The notes below the pieces were generated by a model, which ran no database searches, was not told where the DNA came from, and was given only the letters and a program-made list of their open reading frames with translations. DNA of 5,361 bases from Deltaproteobacteria bacterium (GTDB lineage: Bacteria > Desulfobacterota > Desulfobacteria > Desulfobacterales > Desulfobacteraceae): positions 1-5,361 of the forward strand of contig JAFCZY010000153.1 of the NCBI GenBank assembly GCA_019314105.1, in the 5' to 3' direction. The position numbers and the translations under genes are program-made. The number at the start of each line of letters is the position of its first letter. Positions within the stretch are counted from its first letter, which is position 1. Of this stretch, positions 1 to 5,361 are shown piece by piece.

Positions 1-44
1 TACATTTACATGATATTCTTGGGAAAGGGTCTTTTCAATTTAAC

Positions 45-52
45 GGGGGAAG
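45..52 (+). promoter_or_regulatory. Shine-Dalgarno sequence of the phosphofructokinase gene
   Basis: GGGGGAAG lies 3 nt before the ATG at 56 (5 nt if only GGGGGA is counted). It is G-rich rather than a canonical AGGAGG, but no other start nearby has better support. Only 55 bp are visible upstream of the gene, too little to assign its promoter. Confidence 0.6.
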
Positions 53-55
53 ACA

Positions 56-1384
56 ATGAAAACCCAAAAATTAAACACCCATATCCCCACTCTTGGTGAA
101 GCGAAAATCATTTCTCCCCTTAAACACCACACAAAATCGGGAGAACCTGTAAAAAGATTTGTTTCAGATGAAGCAAGGATAATTGTTGATGTTCAAATGA
201 ATCGTTTGACAGCAGATCGAAAAAAAAAAGAAGAAATTATCAGTTTTGATCCGGCAGGTCCAAGAGAAAAAATATATTTTGATCCGAGCAAACTGAACTG
301 TGCCATTGTAACCTGTGGTGGATTATGCCCCGGATTGAACGATATTATTCGGTCCATGGTATTGGAACTTCACCATATCTATAATGTTAAGACCATTTAT
401 GGAATCCGGCATGGTCTTCAAGGATTTATACCTGATTTTGAACACGATGTAATGGATCTAAACCCTGATTCTGTCTCAGGAATCCAGAATACAGGGGGAT
501 CCATTTTAGGCTCCTCAAGAGGAACCCAGAATATCAGCATGATTGTTGATTGTCTTGAAAGAATGAATATTGGTATTTTGTTCCTGGTGGGAGGAGACGG
601 AACATTAATGGCATCAAAAAAAATAGCGGATAACATCGAAAAACGACAGTTAAACATATCGATTGTCGCCATCCCCAAAACCATTGATAATGATATTTAT
701 CTGGTATCCCGGTCCTTTGGGTTTGATACGGCGGTAGATGTTGCAACGCTTGCCATAAAAGGGGCTCACAATGAAGCCGAAGCATATCCCAATGGCATCG
801 GCTTGATAAAGCTTATGGGCAGGCATTCCGGGTTCCTGGCTGCTACTGCCGCACTGGCACAGCAGGATGCCAATTTTGTTCTCATTCCTGAGGTTGATAT
901 TTCTCTGTATGGGAAAACCGGATTTTTACAGGCCCTTGAAAACAGAATTATTCATCGAAAGCACGCGGTTATTATTGTGGCTGAGGGCGCTGGTCAAACT
1001 CTTTTTGATGATCAGAAAAAAGAGTTCGATCCTTCCGGGAATGTTGTCCTACAGGATATTGGTCTTTTCCTTAAAGATAAAATTTTCCAATGGTTTAAGG
1101 AAAAAGATATTCCCATTACGTTAAAGTACATTGATCCAAGTTATATTATCAGAAGTCTTCCGGCCAATGCCAATGACAGTGTGTTTTGCGGTTTTCTTGG
1201 CCGTGATGCCGTTCACGCCGGAATGGCAGGTAAAACGAAATTACTGATCAGTCTTTGGAACAATCATTACGTTCATGTCCCCATAGATGCCTCAGCCGGA
1301 AAGAGGAAAAATATGGCTCCCCACGGAAGACTTTGGCAGTCCGTACTGGAAGCAACCGGCCAGGATGCTTTTTTTACCGATTGA
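56..1384 (+). CDS. pfkA: 6-phosphofructokinase, ATP-dependent, plant/trypanosome-like subgroup
   Basis: Cytoplasmic glycolytic enzyme that phosphorylates fructose 6-phosphate to fructose 1,6-bisphosphate. Visible motifs, in order: the N-terminal phosphate-donor loop CGGLCPGLND (residues 87-96), NTGGSILGSSRG (145-156), GGDGT (179-183), the catalytic loop PKTIDND (207-213, with D211 as the expected general base), the sugar-phosphate motif MGRHSGF (254-260), AEGAG (309-313), and YIDPSYIIR (358-366). At 442 residues it is longer than the roughly 320-residue E. coli-type enzyme; an extra N-terminal segment of about 80 residues precedes the fold, as in the plant/trypanosomatid/spirochaete subgroup. 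Donor choice is read from two positions. Gly182 (E. coli 104) favours ATP, whereas PPi enzymes carry Asp there. Lys208 (E. coli 124) is shared by PPi enzymes and this ATP subgroup. ATP is therefore the better call, but it is inferred. The start is supported by a purine-rich Shine-Dalgarno stretch (GGGGGAAG, 45-52). The stop overlaps the 3' end of the convergent lipoprotein gene by 11 bp. Confidence 0.95.
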   Translation: MKTQKLNTHIPTLGEAKIISPLKHHTKSGEPVKRFVSDEARIIVDVQMNRLTADRKKKEEIISFDPAGPREKIYFDPSKLNCAIVTCGGLCPGLNDIIRSMVLELHHIYNVKTIYGIRHGLQGFIPDFEHDVMDLNPDSVSGIQNTGGSILGSSRGTQNISMIVDCLERMNIGILFLVGGDGTLMASKKIADNIEKRQLNISIVAIPKTIDNDIYLVSRSFGFDTAVDVATLAIKGAHNEAEAYPNGIGLIKLMGRHSGFLAATAALAQQDANFVLIPEVDISLYGKTGFLQALENRIIHRKHAVIIVAEGAGQTLFDDQKKEFDPSGNVVLQDIGLFLKDKIFQWFKEKDIPITLKYIDPSYIIRSLPANANDSVFCGFLGRDAVHAGMAGKTKLLISLWNNHYVHVPIDASAGKRKNMAPHGRLWQSVLEATGQDAFFTD

Positions 1385-3101
1385 TTTCAACAAATTTCCC
1401 TTTCTTAATCGTCATAAGAAAAAGTATTCTGTGAGCAATCCCGTCCTTGTCGAAAATGGTATTACCGGTCACCCCTTCAAAAATACGTTTACCCTGGAGG
1501 GCATCCTTTAACGTTTGCCTGGAATCAATCGTTTCATCCATGGCCGTTAAAAAAAGCATGGAAGCTGTATCATAAGATATGGCTTCTAAAAATTGGGGCC
1601 TTGTATTAAACAGGGATTCAAAATTTTTTAGAAACCCGACGATAGCAGGATTTTGGCTGGTATCAAAAAAACCGTCAGTAATGATGGCATTCTTGTTATA
1701 TCCCTTTGCTTCTTTCAAAAGGCTTTTATGATGCCACAAGTTTGTTCCGATAAGATACATGCCCCTGGCATCATTAAATGCAAGTTGTGGTAGTATCAAA
1801 TTTATTTTGGAAGGAGAATCGGGAATAAACAATGCTTCAAAATCAATTTGAATTTTTTCTTCCTCTTCCTCTTTTCCTTGCCGGGCTTCTGATTCTATAG
1901 CAATTTGGACTAAATCGACAGGTTGATCTTCATAACGTCCCGCACTATTTTCAGGCTCATCAATCTCAGATTTCAGGAAATCAGGAACCGGAAAAAATTG
2001 TCCGGTAAGTTTTTGTATCGGCTCAGTAAAATCTGTTTTCTTTCCATCATAAGACTCGACACCCACAACTTCTCCATCATATTTATCCACGATATCCCAG
2101 AAAAGTTTCATATATTTCTTACCATACTTTTCGTTAGGGTAAAGAATCGCCACCTTTTTTATACCTAGTTTTAAAAACAAATAGGCACCAAGGGTTTGAA
2201 CCTGCATTTCAGGCGTAATAAAATTTGCAAACAGATAATCTCCCTGCAAAGGGAAGTCACTCTTTTGAGTTAAAGCAATCATGGGTATTTGTAAGGTTTC
2301 AGCTTCCCGGCCCGCCTGACCGACAGCTAATAAAGGTCCGATGATTCCGGCAACATTTTTTTGATGTAATTGTCTGACACCTTCAACAGCCATATCCGGG
2401 TTTGCCTGGGTATCGTGGATGATGAGTTTGAATTGGCGATTATATTTTTTTGATAGCTCCTGTATGGCCAATTGAATCCCGGATAATGCCCGCTGTCCAA
2501 AAATGGCATATTTCCCTGTCAATGGTAATAGACATCCAATCGTATCTCTGTTGAAAAGTGATTTTTTGATGACATCCACAAGATCGGCTGCATCTGAATA
2601 ATAAGGGTGGTCAGGATATTCAAATAAAAATGTTTCCAGTATTTCTTTGGATTTAACCGCATTGTTTTCCAACGCATAATTCAACCCAAGCCAATATAAC
2701 AACAAGGACCTTGGAATATGAATATTTTTTATATCAATAAATTTCTCTATATCGTTTGTCGGTGTTTTCATCAGAACCGATTCAATGCGCAAAATAAGGA
2801 GGGGCTTTTCATCCTCACTCGCCTGAGAAAGCGCCTGATTATAAACAAATAAAGCATCCTGGTAATTCTCCAGCAAAGAAAATTTTTCTGCTTCACTAGA
2901 TAAAATTTCAATAATTGAAATCTTTGGCTGCTCGTCTTCAATTTCTTCTTTTGCCTGTTCGGTCACCTCTTCAGGGATAGGAATCGTGTCTTTTTCCGAG
3001 GGGTGTTTTACCGGTAGCTGTGTACATGCGGATAACCATAAAATTATAATGCAAATGATCAGGTTTCTAAAGTATAAAAGATGTGGATATTCAAATTTCA
3101 T
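1374..3101 (-). CDS. LpoA-like lipoprotein: TPR-like helices plus periplasmic-binding-protein (type 1) domain
   Basis: A 575-residue secreted lipoprotein. The N-terminus has a hydrophobic signal segment (residues 11-24) ending in the lipobox LSAC, with the lipidated cysteine at C26. The +2 residue is Thr rather than Asp, which suggests outer-membrane sorting. An acidic linker follows (about 35-60), then helical, TPR/Sel1-like sequence (about 64-180). From about 186 comes a Peripla_BP_6/ANF-type ligand-binding fold: IGCLLPLTGKYAIFGQRAL (188-206), VAGIIGPL (250-257), IPMIALTQ (272-279), KKVAILYPNEKYGK (315-328) and a C-terminal lobe with ISYDTASMLFLTA (508-520). An acidic insert at about 367-418 interrupts the second lobe. 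The architecture matches LpoA, the outer-membrane activator of the peptidoglycan synthase PBP1A in Gammaproteobacteria, and databases often name such proteins penicillin-binding protein activator. No PBP gene is nearby, so the role is unproven; binding a small ligand or a cell-wall partner are both possible. It lies 81 bp downstream of miaA on the same strand and is probably co-transcribed. I see no clear Shine-Dalgarno before its ATG. Confidence 0.85.
   Translation of the reverse strand: MKFEYPHLLYFRNLIICIIILWLSACTQLPVKHPSEKDTIPIPEEVTEQAKEEIEDEQPKISIIEILSSEAEKFSLLENYQDALFVYNQALSQASEDEKPLLILRIESVLMKTPTNDIEKFIDIKNIHIPRSLLLYWLGLNYALENNAVKSKEILETFLFEYPDHPYYSDAADLVDVIKKSLFNRDTIGCLLPLTGKYAIFGQRALSGIQLAIQELSKKYNRQFKLIIHDTQANPDMAVEGVRQLHQKNVAGIIGPLLAVGQAGREAETLQIPMIALTQKSDFPLQGDYLFANFITPEMQVQTLGAYLFLKLGIKKVAILYPNEKYGKKYMKLFWDIVDKYDGEVVGVESYDGKKTDFTEPIQKLTGQFFPVPDFLKSEIDEPENSAGRYEDQPVDLVQIAIESEARQGKEEEEEKIQIDFEALFIPDSPSKINLILPQLAFNDARGMYLIGTNLWHHKSLLKEAKGYNKNAIITDGFFDTSQNPAIVGFLKNFESLFNTRPQFLEAISYDTASMLFLTAMDETIDSRQTLKDALQGKRIFEGVTGNTIFDKDGIAHRILFLMTIKKGKFVEINR
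3027..3101 (-). other. Lipoprotein signal peptide (residues 1-25)
   Basis: Encodes a short n-region with a single Arg (R12), a hydrophobic core of Ile/Leu/Cys/Trp residues (14-23), and the cleavage box L-S-A before C26. This fits signal peptidase II processing with diacylglyceryl attachment to C26. Confidence 0.8.
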
Positions 3102-3182
3102 TGCGTTTGATACTTATTTTGTTTGTCGTTTTTATGGTTATTCCATACTGTTTCGAACATGGACTATATGTAAAATAAAAAA

Positions 3183-4094
3183 CTATGTCAAAAACTCTTT
3201 TATCAGCTTTTCAGCCAAATCGAACTGAGACGGCTGAAACCAGATGATCTCTTTATCCTTACGAAACCATGTAAATTGCCGTTTGGCATATCTTCTTGTA
3301 TCCCGTTTTAACAGTCGAACGGCTTCTTCCCAACTCACTTTATTTTCAATGAACATACCCATATGTTTATACCCAATAGACTGCATGGGTTTTAAATCAA
3401 ACGAATATCCATTTTCAACCAGAGTGGTTACTTCGTTGAGCAGCCCTTGATTCAACATGACATCCACTCGTTTGTTAATGCGGTCATATAGTTTTTCCCT
3501 GTCCATGGTGAGTCCTATCTTCATACTATTGTACCTCAAATCATCAAAGTCATGGTTTTTTTGCCGGTCAGAGATTCTCTGGCCGGTGGTTTGATAAACT
3601 TCTAATGCCCTGATCACCCTGAAGGAATCATTCGGGTGTATTTTCCGGGCAGATTTTGGGTCACATTTTTCAAGTTTTTGATAAAGATTCAGGCTACCCG
3701 CTTCTCCAAGATCCCGGGTCAATTGAGACAGTGTTTTTTCACAGATAGGCTCTGATCGGAATAACCCATATAAAAGTGCCTTGATGTATAATCCTGTACC
3801 CCCTGTTATAATGGGAATTTTTCCCCGGGTAGTCATATCTTCAATGGATTTATCTGCAGCCTTAACGTATTGGCCAGCATCAAAATCATCTTTAGGATCA
3901 AGAAAATCTACCAGATGATGTGGTATCTGGCTTAATTCTTCGGGTTCTGGCTTGGCAGTACCAATATTCATATGCTTGTAAATCTGCATTGAATCCGCAC
4001 CAATGATTTCTCCGTTAAACCGCCGGGCAACAGAGATAGCAAATGTTGTTTTACCAATCCCGGTGGGCCCACAAATAATAATAATTTTCTTCAT
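3183..4094 (-). CDS. miaA: tRNA dimethylallyltransferase (tRNA delta2-isopentenylpyrophosphate transferase)
   Basis: Transfers a dimethylallyl group from DMAPP to N6 of adenosine 37, next to the anticodon of tRNAs that read UNN codons, giving i6A37, the usual substrate of MiaB. The full length of 303 residues is normal for the family. Visible motifs: P-loop GPTGIGKT (residues 9-16), ADSMQIY (33-39, containing the expected catalytic Asp34), NIGTAKP (43-49), PHHLVD (58-63), GGTGLY (98-103), SFRVIRALEVYQTTG in the middle, QSIGYKHM in the C-terminal half, and the tRNA-contacting TRRYAKRQFTWF (266-277). The ATG is fixed by the P-loop beginning nine residues in. There is no Shine-Dalgarno upstream, only AT-rich DNA, and the best promoter would start transcription within a few bases of the ATG. 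It is divergent from the cytochrome/Fe-S gene and heads a likely two-gene unit with the lipoprotein gene. The common miaA partners mutL and hfq are not visible here. Confidence 0.97.
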   Translation of the reverse strand: MKKIIIICGPTGIGKTTFAISVARRFNGEIIGADSMQIYKHMNIGTAKPEPEELSQIPHHLVDFLDPKDDFDAGQYVKAADKSIEDMTTRGKIPIITGGTGLYIKALLYGLFRSEPICEKTLSQLTRDLGEAGSLNLYQKLEKCDPKSARKIHPNDSFRVIRALEVYQTTGQRISDRQKNHDFDDLRYNSMKIGLTMDREKLYDRINKRVDVMLNQGLLNEVTTLVENGYSFDLKPMQSIGYKHMGMFIENKVSWEEAVRLLKRDTRRYAKRQFTWFRKDKEIIWFQPSQFDLAEKLIKEFLT

Positions 4095-4102
4095 AAATAA
4101 TG

Positions 4103-4130
4103 TTTATATTTATTCGATAATTGTTGACAA
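4103..4130 (-). promoter_or_regulatory. Candidate sigma70-type promoter for miaA (possibly leaderless transcript)
   Basis: On the minus strand, TTGTCA (-35, complement of 4125-4130) and TATAAA (-10, complement of 4103-4108) are separated by 16 bp. Transcription would be expected to start near 4096-4098, only 1-4 nt before the miaA ATG, which agrees with the lack of a Shine-Dalgarno. The region is very AT-rich, so a chance -10 match is possible. Confidence 0.4.
4121..4130. repeat. Short inverted repeat at the divergent promoter centre
   Basis: TTGT-TG-ACAA is a 4-bp inverted repeat around a 2-bp centre. It coincides with both proposed -35 boxes. It may simply follow from two TTGaCA-like boxes lying on opposite strands; an operator is possible but unsupported, since no known FNR or Rex consensus is seen. 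Confidence 0.3.
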
Positions 4131-4153
4131 GCCTTGACTGATAGCTCTATAAC
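4124..4153 (+). promoter_or_regulatory. Candidate sigma70-type promoter for the cytochrome b/Fe-S gene
   Basis: A perfect -35 hexamer TTGACA (4124-4129) and a five-of-six -10 hexamer TATAAC (4148-4153) are separated by 18 bp. The expected transcription start near 4160 gives an AT-rich leader of about 78 nt ending in a good Shine-Dalgarno. Its -35 box overlaps, on the opposite strand, the -35 box proposed for miaA. Confidence 0.6.
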
Positions 4154-4223
4154 TCATTTTGTATTATTTGAAAACAGATTTTATATTTAATTAATTTTAA
4201 AATCATATATATTTTGAGGATTT

Positions 4224-4228
4224 AGGAG
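4224..4228 (+). promoter_or_regulatory. Shine-Dalgarno sequence of the cytochrome b/Fe-S gene
   Basis: AGGAG lies 9 nt before the ATG at 4238, within TTTAGGAGAA. A second weaker GAGGA occurs at 4216-4220. This decides the start codon; no in-frame alternative start lies immediately upstream. Confidence 0.8.
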
Positions 4229-4237
4229 AACTGGTTT

Positions 4238-5361
4238 ATGGCTTTCGATCTTTTTTTTAATTCATCGCTTATATTACTTGCTATTGGGATGCTGTTTAAA
4301 CTTATCCAATGGTTTTCATATAAAATCGGGATTCAAGCCCAAAATTCCACTTTTACCGAAAGATTGGTTTCAAGCTTAAAAGCAATCTTTGGCATTATTT
4401 TCAGTTCCAAAATTATAATTGTATTGAAAATATTCATTCTTGATGTGCTTTTTCAACATAAAATTCTAAAACAGGATGGGTTGCGCTGGGTAATGCATAT
4501 GCTGATATTCTGGGGGTTTATGCTGCTGTTCTTTATGCATGCTCTGGAATCTGTTGTATCCGAATCAATTTTTTCTTATTATTATTCAACGGTTAATCCC
4601 TATATGTTTTTGCGAGATTTTTTCGGGTTTATGGTTTTGATTGGCCTTGCTATTGCCATTTTCCGCCGCTTTTTTATGAAAATTCATAGACTGACAACGA
4701 ATAAAATGGATGTTTATGCCATTTTTATTGTTGCAGCCATTGTCCTGTCTGGCGTCTTTTTAGAAGGTGCAAAAATTATTTCTTTTACCGATTTTAGAAA
4801 CATGGAAAAAGAATTTGCAGCTTTAGATTATAAAGAAGATATCCTTGCCCTAGAAGCCTATTGGGTAAAACATTATGGCCTTGTCTCTCCAAATATCACC
4901 GGTCACATATCAGAAGAAATACTGGCAGCCGGTGAAGAAATTCATACAGAAAGTTGTGTTGACTGCCACACAAGACCTCAATCTGCATTTGCCGGATATA
5001 CGGTATCCAAAATAATGAAACCCATCGGGGGGCTGCTGGATCGTATGGGAGCGGTTACCTTTTTATATTACTTTCATATTCTTGCCTGTTTTATTGGTCT
5101 TGCTCTTTTGCCCTTTACTAAAATGCTGCATATTATCACCACACCCATCAGTTTAATCACCAATGCAATTATGCAGAGAGATACATCCAATCCTTTGAAT
5201 ATTGCTACGCGTCAGCTGATTGAACTTGATGCATGTGTTCATTGTAACACCTGCAGCAAAACATGCTCAGCAGGCCCAGCCTGTGATGTTAAAAACAACA
5301 TGAACATTCTGCCTTCCGAAAGGATGCTCTCTTTGCGGCAGTATTTTAAAACCAAAGACCT
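4238..5361 (+). CDS. NarI/HdrE-like membrane cytochrome b with heme c motif, fused to 4Fe-4S domain (3' partial)
   Basis: Open from its ATG to the window edge (374 codons plus 2 nt), so the C-terminus is missing. Predicted membrane helices: about 8-28, 85-103, 125-143, 160-178 and 273-293, with a further hydrophobic stretch at 49-72. Candidate heme b ligands are H87 (in RWVMHMLIFWGF), H101, H280 (YYFHIL) and H298 (PFTKMLHI), the pattern of nitrate reductase gamma/HdrE-type subunits. The loop at 179-272 holds C240-V-D-C243-H244, a canonical heme c attachment motif. After the last helix comes C333-x2-C336-x2-C339-x3-C343, a 4Fe-4S motif, with an extra C349. Positive charges (R42, K48, K75, K78, R83; R143, R144, K148, R151) fall in the loops predicted cytoplasmic, placing the CxxCH loop in the periplasm and the Fe-S domain in the cytoplasm. 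Likely role: respiratory electron transfer between a periplasmic or quinone donor and a cytoplasmic Hdr-like Fe-S module. A CCG (HdrD-like) domain beyond the edge, as in EtfAB:menaquinone oxidoreductases, is a guess. The exact partner is unknown. Confidence 0.85.
   Translation, partial: MAFDLFFNSSLILLAIGMLFKLIQWFSYKIGIQAQNSTFTERLVSSLKAIFGIIFSSKIIIVLKIFILDVLFQHKILKQDGLRWVMHMLIFWGFMLLFFMHALESVVSESIFSYYYSTVNPYMFLRDFFGFMVLIGLAIAIFRRFFMKIHRLTTNKMDVYAIFIVAAIVLSGVFLEGAKIISFTDFRNMEKEFAALDYKEDILALEAYWVKHYGLVSPNITGHISEEILAAGEEIHTESCVDCHTRPQSAFAGYTVSKIMKPIGGLLDRMGAVTFLYYFHILACFIGLALLPFTKMLHIITTPISLITNAIMQRDTSNPLNIATRQLIELDACVHCNTCSKTCSAGPACDVKNNMNILPSERMLSLRQYFKTKD
4955..4969 (+). other. Heme c attachment motif CVDCH in the cytochrome b/Fe-S protein
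   Basis: Codes for C240, V, D, C243, H244. It lies in a loop of about 94 residues between predicted helices 4 and 5, modelled on the periplasmic side where heme c is attached. Nearby H212, H223 and H236 could give the sixth ligand. Only one CxxCH is visible. Confidence 0.65.
5234..5284 (+). other. 4Fe-4S cluster motif (C333, C336, C339, C343) with extra C349
   Basis: The spacing CxxCxxCxxxC is that of bacterial ferredoxin-type clusters. The residue after the fourth cysteine is Ser rather than the usual Pro. In two-cluster ferredoxins that fourth cysteine belongs to the other cluster, so a second motif is expected beyond the right edge. Confidence 0.75.

Noticed and set aside
1..55. Promoter for pfkA
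   Set aside because: GATATT-like -10 matches exist but the matching -35 would lie at or outside the window edge; cannot be judged.
418..785. Two minus-strand open frames opposite pfkA
   Set aside because: They lie fully inside a well-supported phosphofructokinase gene, resemble no known protein family, and overlap each other; they are shadow frames.
1395..1425. TTCTTA / TAAGAA inverted repeat just past the pfkA stop
   Set aside because: AT-only stem inside the lipoprotein coding sequence without a T-tract on the pfkA strand; not a convincing terminator.
1923..2168. Plus-strand open frame opposite the lipoprotein gene
   Set aside because: Antisense to a strongly supported gene, with no ribosome site and a Phe/Ile/Arg-rich composition typical of a shadow frame.
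3138..3166. Possible hairpin in the miaA-lipoprotein gap (TCCAT / ATGGA)
   Set aside because: Five Watson-Crick pairs plus wobbles only and no following T-run; too weak to call a terminator.
2986..3228. Plus-strand open frame spanning the gap between the lipoprotein gene and miaA
   Set aside because: Covers the antisense of both gene ends and the 81-bp gap; no Shine-Dalgarno or recognisable protein sequence.
4180..4215. AT-rich palindromic stretches in the leader of the cytochrome/Fe-S gene
   Set aside because: Low-complexity A/T sequence gives self-complementarity by chance; no riboswitch or RNA gene features are visible.

Overview
The window (about 39% G+C by eye) reads as chromosomal DNA of an anaerobic, respiring bacterium, most likely a sulfate reducer of the Desulfobacterota (Desulfobacteraceae-like). 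This is inferred from the kind of genes: a plant/trypanosome-type phosphofructokinase, an LpoA-like lipoprotein of the type seen in deltaproteobacterial lineages, and a membrane cytochrome b fused to a ferredoxin-like Fe-S domain. There is no mobile element, CRISPR array, tRNA or rRNA in the window.

Layout. Positions 56-1384 (+) encode a 442-residue 6-phosphofructokinase with all family motifs. It converges on, and overlaps by 11 bp, a minus-strand pair: miaA (4094-3183, tRNA dimethylallyltransferase) followed 81 bp later by a 575-residue outer-membrane-type lipoprotein with helical repeats and a periplasmic-binding-protein fold (3101-1374). A 143-bp AT-rich intergenic region (4095-4237) separates miaA from a divergent gene on the plus strand. 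That gene starts at 4238 and runs off the right edge, so only 374 codons are visible.

The right-edge gene is the most interesting object. It combines a NarI/HdrE-like membrane heme b domain with four well-placed histidines, a CxxCH heme c motif in a loop predicted to be periplasmic, and the start of a cytoplasmic 4Fe-4S domain. Taken together this looks like a one-polypeptide electron path from the periplasm (or quinone pool) to a cytoplasmic Fe-S/Hdr-like module. The intergenic region carries a good sigma70-type promoter for it and an overlapping promoter for miaA in which the two -35 boxes share the same bases on opposite strands.

The genes do not form one pathway: glycolysis (pfkA), tRNA modification (miaA), envelope (lipoprotein) and respiration (cytochrome/Fe-S protein) are simply adjacent. 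Apart from the heme c insertion and the compact divergent promoter, this is an ordinary core-genome region; I do not see a clearly novel multi-gene system.
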